DNA of 5,832 nt, from positions 1-5,832 of the forward strand of contig JAJXZK010000264.1 in assembly GCA_021780095.1 (NCBI GenBank), read 5' to 3'. The stretch's first letter is position 1. Every line of letters begins with the position of its first letter. The position numbers were made by a program, and so were the translations under genes. Below, piece after piece: positions 1-5,832 of the stretch. The notes beneath the pieces were generated by a model. It made no database searches. It was not told the DNA's origin and worked only from the letters and a program-made list of their open reading frames with translations. The DNA comes from Acidobacteriota bacterium (GTDB lineage Bacteria; Acidobacteriota; Terriglobia; Terriglobales; Acidobacteriaceae).

Positions 1-573
1 CCTCGCGCGATCAATTTCAACGGAACAAAAATTGCGCCGCTGCACAGTGTCGCGACCCGGGCTAACATCCCGTTTCGAAACGCCGCCCTTATGAAGAGCG
101 CTCCACCCAGCGTATTGCGGGGCAACCTGTCTGGTGGATTCGCCGGACAGAATCGGGCTCTGGCGGGGAATCGAGCGCTAGGGGGGAATCCTGCTCTGGC
201 GGGTCGGCTTCCAAATGGGATTCGCGGAGGGAACGGACTCCACGGAACCTCACGGCAGATGGGGGCTCCATTGTTCAATAGCCCGCGCGCAGCCAATGCG
301 GCCGCATTTCAAAACCGCAGCGCGTTCGGCAACCACGCGACCTTTGGTAGTCACGGTAGCTACCATGGGACCACTCCCTCTTTCGGTTCCGGCTTCCGCG
401 GAGGTTCCTTCGGCGGTGCCCGCAGTTTCGGCGCGGGTGGCTTCCATGGTGCCGGTGGTGGCTTCCACGGTGGCGGTGGAGGAGGCGGCTTCCATGGTGG
501 TGGTGGTTCCTTCGGCGGCGGTGGCGGGGGCCATGCTGGTGGCGGCGGTGGTGGAGGAGGCGGCCATCACTAA
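1..573 (+). CDS. Gly/His-rich low-complexity protein, C-terminal part (start outside window)
   Basis: The frame is open from the first base to the TAA at 571-573, giving 190 residues. The Met codon at 91 has no Shine-Dalgarno sequence before it, and the 30 residues ahead of it have the same Asn/Ala/Arg-rich character, so this is most likely the end of a longer protein and not a gene starting at 91. Residues 1-50 are mixed. Residues 51-68 are three copies of a six-residue repeat (NRALAG-like). Residues about 95-130 are rich in Asn, Ser, His and Phe. The last 60 residues contain 38 Gly and 6 His, with GGFHG repeated at codons about 147-167, ending in Gly-Gly-His-His. No catalytic motif or membrane segment is visible in this part. 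Tails like this occur on secreted or surface proteins, including FecR-like or DUF6600-type proteins of Acidobacteriota, but the defining N-terminal domain is missing, so function is unknown. The Gly/His tail could bind metal or form a flexible surface region; both are guesses. A hairpin terminator follows 20 bp after the stop. Confidence 0.75.
   Translation, partial: PRAINFNGTKIAPLHSVATRANIPFRNAALMKSAPPSVLRGNLSGGFAGQNRALAGNRALGGNPALAGRLPNGIRGGNGLHGTSRQMGAPLFNSPRAANAAAFQNRSAFGNHATFGSHGSYHGTTPSFGSGFRGGSFGGARSFGAGGFHGAGGGFHGGGGGGGFHGGGGSFGGGGGGHAGGGGGGGGGHH
151..204 (+). repeat. Three tandem 18-bp repeats inside the Gly-rich gene
   Basis: Three consecutive in-frame 18-bp units begin with AAT at 151, 169 and 187. 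They encode NRALAG, NRALGG and NPALAG. Copies differ at several bases, mostly synonymous or conservative, so the repeat is old or under amino acid selection and not a fresh duplication. Each unit is a whole number of codons, so copy-number change would keep the frame. Confidence 0.75.
391..570 (+). repeat. Low-complexity poly-Gly coding tract
   Basis: This stretch of GGN codons encodes 38 Gly in 60 residues, punctuated by Phe-His pairs. The segment reading GGC-TTC-CA(T/C)-GGT recurs with TTC at 442, 463 and 490. The base composition is strongly biased to G on the plus strand, which opens long spurious frames on both strands here. Replication slippage and length differences between strains would be expected. 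Confidence 0.8.
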
Positions 574-593
574 CCAAAACTTTAAGTGAATTT

Positions 594-624
594 AGAAAGC
601 CGGCGAGCGAATCGCCGGTTTTCT
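594..624. terminator. Bidirectional Rho-independent terminator
   Basis: The inverted repeat pairs 594-606 with 612-624. Its core is CCGGCGA at 600-606 against TCGCCGG at 612-618, with a five-base loop. The outer arms are A-rich on the left (594-598) and T-rich on the right (619-625), so a U-rich run follows the stem when read rightward and a shorter, weaker one when read leftward. It begins 20 bp after the stop of the Gly-rich gene and lies just past the rsmA stop on the other strand, so it can serve both converging genes. The rightward direction looks stronger. Confidence 0.85.
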
Positions 625-627
625 TAT

Positions 628-1446
628 TTACACGTGATTTGCATGTAGTTTGCGAAAGATTGAGGCCATCGTCTCCAGCGAAACGGCTTCTGCGCGGATA
701 TCCGGCCTCAGCCCGGGCTCCTCAATCGCGGCAAGTATGTCGGCCGTTTCGGCGATCCGCGCGCTTTTTAAATTGTTGACGAGCGTCTTTCGCTTCTGGC
801 GAAAACACAGTTGCAGGAACCGCATGAATGCCGTTCGGTCCACCTGCAATTCTTCAAAACGAGGGTGCATTTCCAACCGCACAACGGCGGAGGACACGCC
901 CGGTACCGGTGTAAACGCCTCCGGCGGTAGCGAAAAAAGTTTTTCTACGTGTCCGTGCATCTGCGCGGTTGCAGAAAGAACTCCGTACGCACGGGTCCCG
1001 GCAATCGCTGCCAATCGATCTGCAACCTCGTCCTGCACCATCACGACCGCACGCGAAATCGATGCCGCCTGTGCGAACAGGTGCAACAGAATGTCGGACG
1101 TAATGTAATACGGTAAATTCCCCACGACGATCATGGGCGCATCGCCTACGATTCCGGTCATGACACGCGCGCTCGCTAAATCCAGCTCTAAAATATCTGC
1201 CTGCAAGATTGCTACATGGCCAGCGGATTTCCATCTTTCGGTCAACCGGGGCGCCAGTGCTCGATCCAGCTCGACCGCAATCAGTTGCTGCGCGCGCGAA
1301 GCCAGCAAGTCAGTCAGCGCACCTCGGCCGGGGCCAATTTCCAGCACCGTGCTCGCGGAAATATCTCCAAGCGCCTCGACGATGCGTTGTCGTGCGCTGG
1401 GGTCGGTGAGAAAATTCTGGCCGAGCTTAGGTTTCTTCTGGGACAT
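628..1446 (-). CDS. rsmA: 16S rRNA (adenine1518-N6/adenine1519-N6)-dimethyltransferase RsmA/KsgA
   Basis: This enzyme transfers four methyl groups from S-adenosylmethionine to two adjacent adenines near the 3' end of 16S rRNA, a late step in small-subunit maturation in the cytoplasm. The 272-residue product has normal family length. Visible motifs are KLGQNFL at 7-13, the SAM-binding motif I EIGPGRGALT at 36-45, acidic VELD at 58-61, QADIL at 82-86, the catalytic NLPYYI at 110-115, QDEVADRL at 138-145 with a following AYG (153-155), FTPVPGVSSAVVRL at 178-191, and FRQKRKTLVNNL at 215-226 in the C-terminal helical domain. The ATG at 1446 is chosen because the protein then begins six residues before the conserved KLGQNFL block, as in relatives; no clear Shine-Dalgarno sequence precedes it. 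It is transcribed away from the glycogen synthase gene and ends at the shared terminator. The segment around 183-186 reads GVSS where Escherichia coli has KVDS, a modest variation. Confidence 0.97.
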   Translation of the reverse strand: MSQKKPKLGQNFLTDPSARQRIVEALGDISASTVLEIGPGRGALTDLLASRAQQLIAVELDRALAPRLTERWKSAGHVAILQADILELDLASARVMTGIVGDAPMIVVGNLPYYITSDILLHLFAQAASISRAVVMVQDEVADRLAAIAGTRAYGVLSATAQMHGHVEKLFSLPPEAFTPVPGVSSAVVRLEMHPRFEELQVDRTAFMRFLQLCFRQKRKTLVNNLKSARIAETADILAAIEEPGLRPDIRAEAVSLETMASIFRKLHANHV

Positions 1447-1502
1447 GCCGTCGAGAGGTCTGCGTGATTGTTCGCCCGGTACCAGGTAAGATCGAACTGC
1501 TC

Positions 1503-1508
1503 TAGAAT
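1503..1508 (+). promoter_or_regulatory. Possible -10 element for the glycogen synthase gene
   Basis: TAGAAT matches the sigma-70 -10 consensus at five of six positions and lies about 90 bp before the TTG start, in the 150-bp gap between two divergent genes. No good -35 hexamer stands 16-18 bp upstream, so this is only a candidate. I could not pick out a convincing promoter for rsmA on the opposite strand of the same gap. Confidence 0.25.
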
Positions 1509-1584
1509 AACCCTTCCTGCGAAGGATTCAGCACCGCGCTGATCACGACATGGACCTGAGCGCATCGAACCTTTGTAGGAAGTC

Positions 1585-1590
1585 AGGAGA
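1585..1590 (+). promoter_or_regulatory. Ribosome-binding site deciding the TTG start
   Basis: AGGAGA lies six bases before the TTG at 1597. This is ideal spacing for that codon and too far (21 bases) from the next in-frame ATG at 1612, so it supports the non-ATG start. Confidence 0.75.
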
Positions 1591-1596
1591 GCTGAA

Positions 1597-2814
1597 TTGC
1601 GAGTTGGTCTGATGACGCGGGAATATCCGCCCAATGTATACGGCGGCGCTGGGGTGCATGTCGAGTATCTGAGCCGCGAACTGGCGAAGAGAATCGAAGT
1701 TGAAGTCCATTCCTGGGGCGATCAAAAGTTCGACGATGGCAGCCTGCACGTGCGCGGGGCGGAGCCGTGGGAGGCACTGGCACAAGGCACGCCTGAGAAA
1801 TTCGATATGGCGCTGGCAGCCTTCAGCTTGAACCTGCTGCAGATGAAATCGCTTGCGAAGATCGACATCATCCACACTCACACCTGGTATGTCTCGATGG
1901 CCGGATTTCTGGCAAAGAAGTTGTTCAAGATTCCGTTCGTTCTGACCACGCACAGCCTGGAACCGCTGCGCGCCTGGAAGGCCGAGCAGCTGGGCAGCGG
2001 CTATGCGATGAGCTCCTGGATGGAGCGGACCGCGATTCTCGGCGCGGATGCGGTGATTGCCGTATCGCGTGGCACCAAGGCGGACATCCTGCGGGTCTAT
2101 CCGGAGTTGGAGCCGGAGAAAATTCACGTCATCTACAACGGCATCGACCTCACCGAATATGACAAGATCAGCGACACGAGCGCGCTGACGAGATACGGTG
2201 TCGATCCGTCGCGGCCCTACGTTTTATTTGTTGGCCGCATCACGCGACAAAAGGGAGTCACGCATCTGGTGGAGGCGATCCGCTACTTGCCGCGAGATAT
2301 CCAGGTGGTTCTATGTGCGGGTGCGCCGGACACGCCAGAAATCGCCGCCGAGATGCGCCAGAAAGTTGCCGAGGCCAAGGCCACCCATCCGCACGTGGTG
2401 TGGATTGAAAAGATGGTGACCAAACCGGAAGTGATTCAGCTCTACAGCCACGCGCGCGTCTTCTGCTGTCCCTCGGTGTATGAACCATTCGGCATCATCA
2501 ATCTGGAAGCGATGGCGTGCCATGCTCCGGTAGTCGCCAGCGCCACTGGTGGAATCCTCGAAGTTGTGGTCGATGGCGAGACCGGCTGCCTGGTCTCATT
2601 TGCTGCGGATCCGACGACAGGCTTTCCGTCGAGCCCCGACCAATTTGCGCGAGATCTGGCCGCGAAGATTTCCGACCTTATGAACGATCCGGAAAAATGC
2701 AGGCAATTTGGCGAAGCCGGTCGCAGGCGGGTCGAAGAAAAGTTTGCCTGGTCCGCCATCGCCGATCAAACCATCCACCTCTACGAGCGGTTGATCGAGC
2801 TTCACAAGAAGTGA
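1597..2814 (+). CDS. glgA: Glycogen synthase, GT4 family (Corynebacterium-type GlgA / GlgM)
   Basis: This GT-B fold glycosyltransferase uses ADP-glucose either to extend alpha-1,4-glucan or, in the mycobacterial GlgM branch, to make maltose-1-phosphate from glucose-1-phosphate; the sequence alone does not separate the two. The 405-residue length fits the corynebacterial-type family and is shorter than the roughly 480-residue E. coli-type GlgA of GT5. The N-terminal domain has TREYPPNVYGGAGVHVEYLS at 7-26 (acceptor and nucleotide-sugar loop), HTHTW at 93-97 and TTHSLEP at 117-123. The C-terminal domain has FVGRITRQKG at 211-220 (phosphate-binding Arg214 and Lys219), the EX7E motif with Glu296 and Glu304 in SVYEPFGIINLEAMA (293-307), and TGGILEVVVDGETG at 317-330. 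The start is TTG at 1597, because the N-terminus MRVGLMTREYPP matches the family and AGGAGA lies six bases before it. No other glycogen gene is in the window, so partners such as GlgC, GlgB or GlgE must lie elsewhere. The stop is 26 bp from the stop of the converging permease. Confidence 0.93.
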   Translation: MRVGLMTREYPPNVYGGAGVHVEYLSRELAKRIEVEVHSWGDQKFDDGSLHVRGAEPWEALAQGTPEKFDMALAAFSLNLLQMKSLAKIDIIHTHTWYVSMAGFLAKKLFKIPFVLTTHSLEPLRAWKAEQLGSGYAMSSWMERTAILGADAVIAVSRGTKADILRVYPELEPEKIHVIYNGIDLTEYDKISDTSALTRYGVDPSRPYVLFVGRITRQKGVTHLVEAIRYLPRDIQVVLCAGAPDTPEIAAEMRQKVAEAKATHPHVVWIEKMVTKPEVIQLYSHARVFCCPSVYEPFGIINLEAMACHAPVVASATGGILEVVVDGETGCLVSFAADPTTGFPSSPDQFARDLAAKISDLMNDPEKCRQFGEAGRRRVEEKFAWSAIADQTIHLYERLIELHKK

Positions 2815-2840
2815 AAGTGTCCTGCGTCGAATTACTCGGC

Positions 2841-4256
2841 TTATCGATTCCCAGAAATGCTGTTCTGCCGTCGGAATCGCATCCACACATACATCGGTAG
2901 CCCCAGCGCAATGACCACCAGCCCTCCGATGGAATTATGGAGATTGCTGAGAAAGATATACGTAATTACCAACAGTGCCGCAGCCACAAATACTGCGGGT
3001 AGCACGGGATAGCCGGGAACTCGATAGGGTCGTTGGCGATCCGGCTCACGTACGCGAAAAACAAATACCGTTGTCGCCGTCAGCATGTAAAACAGCCATT
3101 CCCCCAGTAACGCCAGCTCAAACAGCGCCTGAAATCGTCCCACCATCAGCAACAGCACGGTCGACATCGCCGCCTGTACTTTCAGCGATACGGATGGGCT
3201 TTCAAATTTGGGATGAATATACGCCATCGAGCGGAAAAAAATTCCATCGCGAGCCGCGGCATAGGGAATGCGCGCCCCGGAAAGAACGGTTCCATTCAAT
3301 GACGCAAGGATGCTGATCGCCATGCCGATGGAGACCAGTCCCGCGCCCCACGCGCCCACAGCAAGGAGCATGGCATCGGCGGTCGGACGCGGAGAGTTGG
3401 CGATCGCGGTTCCGGGCAACAAGTATCCCGTGGCGGCATTGGTCAGCATATAGAGCAGAGCCACCAGCAAAACCCCGGCGACAAGTGCAAGTGGAATCGA
3501 ACGTCCCGGGCGCTTGATTTCGCCGGCGACCATGTTCAGATCGTTCCATCCGTCATATGCCCACAACGCAGCGATCATGGCCACCGTAAATCCAGCGATA
3601 CCGCCTGTTGCTCCATGGAAGATTGTCGAAAAATTTCCGCGATGGCCCAGAGGGCTGTGGAAGCAAAAAACCACAATGGCTGCAATCAGCGCGACCTTCA
3701 GCAGCGTGAAGACCAATTGAAATTCCCCGGCGCGTCGCAGTCCCAGGTAGTTCAATCCTGTGATGAGCCATACCACACCGATGGCTACAATCTGTCCCCA
3801 TTCCAACCGAAACGGATGCAGCAGCAGCGGCTGCCCAAGCCAGGTCAGCAATGAAAATATTCCCAACACACGCACCAGGCCAATCGCACTACTGGCGATG
3901 GAGGCGGGCTTGGCCAGCGAGAACCAGGTCCACATGTACAAGAACGATGGCAACTCACCATACGCGTCGCGGAGATACACATATTCGCCGCCCGCGAACG
4001 GACGCATTGCCGCCAGTTCCGCGTAGGTCATGGCACCAAAAAGGGAAAGAATGCCGGCTGCAATCCACGCCAGGTAGACCAGGTTGGAGGAGCCGGCGGC
4101 CCGCATCATCTCTTTTGGAACAAGGAAGATGCCGCTACCGATAATCGTGCCGGCAACAATGGCCGTCGCCTGCCATGGACCCAACACGCGCGGCAGCGTG
4201 TGCACAGTATCGGTATTTTGATCGTGAGAGGGGCTGTTTCCAGCGATCGTGTGCAT
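2841..4256 (-). CDS. APC-superfamily amino acid permease (LAT-like)
   Basis: This 471-residue integral membrane protein has about twelve hydrophobic helices, roughly at 28-46, 58-80, 105-133, 154-173, 179-199, 220-240, 255-276, 294-320, 360-373, 378-400, 418-437 and 443-460. The helix 1 unwound motif GTIIGSGIF (36-44) is the substrate-backbone binding signature of amino acid/polyamine/organocation transporters. GGEYVYLRDAYG (89-100) follows helix 2, WAYDGWNDLNMVAGEIKRPG (232-251) matches the helix 6 region and following loop, and RPYRVPGYP (409-417) precedes the last two helices. These motifs resemble the L-amino acid transporter group (relatives of SteT), which often exchange neutral amino acids in the inner membrane; the substrate cannot be read here. 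The N-terminal 25 residues are polar and cytoplasmic. The ATG at 4256 has only a weak GAGGT 12 bases upstream. The gene lies 103 bp downstream of a co-directional hydrolase and may have its own promoter near the inverted repeat at 4300-4319. Confidence 0.92.
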   Translation of the reverse strand: MHTIAGNSPSHDQNTDTVHTLPRVLGPWQATAIVAGTIIGSGIFLVPKEMMRAAGSSNLVYLAWIAAGILSLFGAMTYAELAAMRPFAGGEYVYLRDAYGELPSFLYMWTWFSLAKPASIASSAIGLVRVLGIFSLLTWLGQPLLLHPFRLEWGQIVAIGVVWLITGLNYLGLRRAGEFQLVFTLLKVALIAAIVVFCFHSPLGHRGNFSTIFHGATGGIAGFTVAMIAALWAYDGWNDLNMVAGEIKRPGRSIPLALVAGVLLVALLYMLTNAATGYLLPGTAIANSPRPTADAMLLAVGAWGAGLVSIGMAISILASLNGTVLSGARIPYAAARDGIFFRSMAYIHPKFESPSVSLKVQAAMSTVLLLMVGRFQALFELALLGEWLFYMLTATTVFVFRVREPDRQRPYRVPGYPVLPAVFVAAALLVITYIFLSNLHNSIGGLVVIALGLPMYVWMRFRRQNSISGNR

Positions 4257-4299
4257 GCTGGTTACTCTACCTCACATGGAGACTGCACCGCGTGTCCAC

Positions 4300-4319
4300 A
4301 AATTCGCAGAGGCAAATTT
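4300..4319. promoter_or_regulatory. AT-rich inverted repeat upstream of the permease
   Basis: AAATTCGC at 4300-4307 pairs with GCAAATTT at 4312-4319 with one mismatch, around a four-base centre. It lies 43 bp before the permease start, in the 103-bp gap after the hydrolase. The spacing and symmetry resemble a repressor or activator operator, while a terminator is unlikely because no U-rich run follows on the minus strand. No -10/-35 pair could be assigned with confidence. A chance palindrome is possible. Confidence 0.3.
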
Positions 4320-4359
4320 TCCTACTTCTGCGGAGGGAACGTTCTTTTCGGATGTCGAA

Positions 4360-5532
4360 CTATGGATGCTCCGCTTGTTCCAGGACTTCAGCCAGCAAAT
4401 GAATCAGTTGCCATTGATCCCAGGCGCGGGGCTTGCTGGGGTTGGTGCTGACGTGCGAAATCAGCGGGCTGATCAGCATCCCCTTCAGGGTTCCGCGTGG
4501 CAAATCCTCTGCCAGCCATTCCACTTCGGCAAAGGGAATCAGCTTGTCCCCGCGCCCATGCAGCAGATACACCGGCACGTGCAGGCCCGCAAGGTGCCCA
4601 TCGGGAGACACAGCAGCCATTTTCGCAGCATGCTTTTTGTTGGAGGCGAACAATGCCGCATCCTCTTGCTTCGGGTCGAGGAGTTTTTCATACTCGCTTT
4701 TCTGCGCCACTGTCAGGTTGGTAATCAACTGCGTTTCGAGTGCCGAATCTTCAAAGAGACGCGCGCGCAATACAGGACGGATCGCGGCGACATCGGCCGC
4801 AGGAACAAAATCTTCAAGGTGCTCGTACTCCAGCACCCAAGGGCCGTAGTTATTCGGCTTGGCGCGTTCCACATCTCCATTGGGAAGGGGATCGGCTTCG
4901 GTCGCATAGAAGGTGGCCACACGCAGGAGATCGTCATGCGCACCTACGGAAAACACAAAAGAAACTTCATTTGAAAACTTAGGTTTTGCGGCTGCCATCA
5001 GTGCCAGTCCGCCAGAAAAACTCAGGCCCATCAATCCCACCGGATGACCTGTGGTGTGCTGCAGCCATTGCACTGCATCGCCAATCTCCTGCACATCGGA
5101 CGGTTGAATCCGGTAATCGCGGCTATCGGATAACTCCGGCGTCAATACCCGAAGGCCACAAGCAGATATGGACCTAGCGAAAGCCATCAGACGAGGCTCA
5201 TCCATCCCCAGATAATGAATGCCAGGCACCAGAACCAGGCCGGGTGCATTTGGCGCAGGAGTTGGCGTGTATAGCCGCGCTTGTACTTCGCCTGCGGCGG
5301 AGGGAATCGCGAGTATCTTTGTGGTCACCGGCATGGCGGCGATCGATTGCAGCAGGTGCGGCACAGGTTTGCCGTCCAACTGATCGAGAATCGCAATCGC
5401 CTGCATATGGGCGCGCGTTTTTGGCCAAAAAAGAACTGGCAGCAGAAGGAGAAATGTCAGGCAAGCTACAAAAATAAAGAATGCGCGTCGAACAGGTCCA
5501 GAGGAGGTTTTGGAATAGGGTGAAGCGTTCAC
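4360..5532 (-). CDS. Membrane-anchored alpha/beta hydrolase, function unknown
   Basis: The 390-residue product starts with a basic segment (Arg15-Arg16) and a hydrophobic helix at about 17-37, with no lipobox and no obvious signal peptidase I site, suggesting a membrane anchor with the enzyme outside the cytoplasm. The hydrolase core begins near 74. LVLVPGIHYLG (99-109) fits the oxyanion-hole strand-loop, GLSFSGGLAL (169-178) the nucleophile elbow, VYLLHGRGDKLIP (321-333) the acid strand with Asp329, and ISHV (358-361) the catalytic His360. Between 205 and 310 is a helical insert that could form a lid. Ser171 aligns with the nucleophile, but the second Gly of GxSxG is Ser173. The substrate is not recognisable; esterase or dienelactone-hydrolase-like activity is inference. 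GTG at 5532 is the only usual start codon between the upstream in-frame stop and the membrane segment, although its ribosome-binding site is poor. It follows RNase J by 36 bp and could be co-transcribed with it. Confidence 0.85.
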   Translation of the reverse strand: MNASPYSKTSSGPVRRAFFIFVACLTFLLLLPVLFWPKTRAHMQAIAILDQLDGKPVPHLLQSIAAMPVTTKILAIPSAAGEVQARLYTPTPAPNAPGLVLVPGIHYLGMDEPRLMAFARSISACGLRVLTPELSDSRDYRIQPSDVQEIGDAVQWLQHTTGHPVGLMGLSFSGGLALMAAAKPKFSNEVSFVFSVGAHDDLLRVATFYATEADPLPNGDVERAKPNNYGPWVLEYEHLEDFVPAADVAAIRPVLRARLFEDSALETQLITNLTVAQKSEYEKLLDPKQEDAALFASNKKHAAKMAAVSPDGHLAGLHVPVYLLHGRGDKLIPFAEVEWLAEDLPRGTLKGMLISPLISHVSTNPSKPRAWDQWQLIHLLAEVLEQAEHP

Positions 5533-5568
5533 TCTTTCAGTTGTACCAAAGTTGGGCGAGGCGCTGGA

Positions 5569-5832
5569 TCAGATCTCCAGGATCACCGGCATGATCAGCG
5601 GCCGCCGGCTGGTATTTTTCTGGATGTAGCGCTTCAGATCCTGACGGATTTTTTCCTTGATGACACCATAGTCGGCCTTCTCTTCTGCGCTGGAAGCTTC
5701 GAGCGTGGCTCCCACAACCTGCCGCGCCTGTTCAATCAAAGCTTCCTCGCCGGCAGCGAAACCGCGGGTCACAATCTCCGGCATACTCTCAACCCGGCCT
5801 GTGGTCTGGTTTATGGCAAGGATCGGCAGTAC
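5569..5832 (-). CDS. rnj: Ribonuclease J, C-terminal 87 residues (partial, runs off right edge)
   Basis: The frame is open from the right edge to TGA at 5569-5571. The translation contains an ILAINQTTGRVESMPEIVTR block followed by GF, which matches the RNase J C-terminal pattern in which a beta strand ending in a ketTG-like turn leads to PEI.(S/T)RGF. A helical stretch follows (EEALIEQARQVV, then IKEKIRQDLKRYIQ), and the protein ends in TSRRPLIMPVILEI, the typical RNase J terminus. RNase J is a cytoplasmic metallo-beta-lactamase/beta-CASP nuclease with 5'-3' exonuclease and endonuclease activity in mRNA decay and rRNA processing. The catalytic metal-binding and beta-CASP domains lie beyond the window, so activity cannot be judged; the Met at 5784 is internal and not the start. 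The downstream hydrolase begins 36 bp after the stop. Confidence 0.9.
   Translation of the reverse strand, partial: VLPILAINQTTGRVESMPEIVTRGFAAGEEALIEQARQVVGATLEASSAEEKADYGVIKEKIRQDLKRYIQKNTSRRPLIMPVILEI

Noticed and set aside
391..570. Possible CRISPR or other spaced-repeat array
   Set aside because: The repeats are short, in frame, irregularly spaced and glycine-coding, with no unique spacers between constant repeats.
215..589. Long alternative frames on both strands over the Gly-rich tract
   Set aside because: The G-rich repeated codons remove stops from other frames. The products are Ala/Thr/Ser- or His/Arg-rich low-complexity shadows without start signals.
1543..2127. A 194-codon open frame on the minus strand opposite the glycogen synthase
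   Set aside because: The plus-strand frame has conserved GT4 motifs throughout this stretch; the antisense product shows no domain and looks like a codon-bias shadow.
4249..4974. A 241-codon open frame on the plus strand opposite the hydrolase
   Set aside because: It lies wholly antisense to the hydrolase and the permease-hydrolase gap. Its product has no recognisable domain, while the opposite strand carries clear hydrolase motifs and a membrane anchor.
5533..5571. TGA readthrough fusing RNase J to the hydrolase
   Set aside because: The frames match, but RNase J ends at its normal family C-terminus, and the hydrolase N-terminal membrane helix would make no sense fused to a cytoplasmic nuclease.

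Overview
This 5.8-kb window is an ordinary-looking, moderately GC-rich, gene-dense bacterial chromosome segment. The gene content suggests Acidobacteriota: a Corynebacterium-type GT4 glycogen synthase, an RNase J, and a probably exported Gly/His-rich protein. That assignment is inference, because the window has no rRNA or other taxonomic marker. I see no tRNA, rRNA, CRISPR array, insertion sequence, phage gene or attachment site, and no gap over 300 bases lacks a gene.

Layout, left to right. (1) Positions 1-573, plus strand: the 3' part of a low-complexity Gly/Asn/Ala/His-rich protein whose start lies outside the window. (2) A strong hairpin at 594-624 sits between two converging genes and probably terminates both. 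(3) Positions 628-1446, minus strand: rsmA/ksgA, the 16S rRNA adenine dimethyltransferase. (4) A 150-bp divergent promoter region. (5) Positions 1597-2814, plus strand: a GT4 glycogen (or maltose-1-phosphate) synthase with a TTG start and a good ribosome-binding site. (6) Positions 2841-4256, minus strand: a 12-TM APC-superfamily amino acid permease that converges on the synthase with only 26 bp between stop codons. (7) Positions 4360-5532, minus strand: a membrane-anchored alpha/beta hydrolase. (8) Positions 5569-5832, minus strand: the C-terminal end of ribonuclease J, cut by the right edge.

The three right-hand genes run in the same direction (RNase J, hydrolase, permease). The first two are only 36 bp apart with no visible terminator, so they could share a transcript. 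The hydrolase-permease gap is 103 bp and contains a short AT-rich inverted repeat that might be an operator. The remaining genes are unrelated housekeeping functions (ribosome maturation, storage polysaccharide, RNA decay) and do not form one pathway.

I found no convincing undescribed system. The items most worth a second look are the altered nucleophile elbow of the hydrolase (a Ser where GxSxG has its second Gly), the Gly-rich tail protein, and the inverted repeat before the permease.
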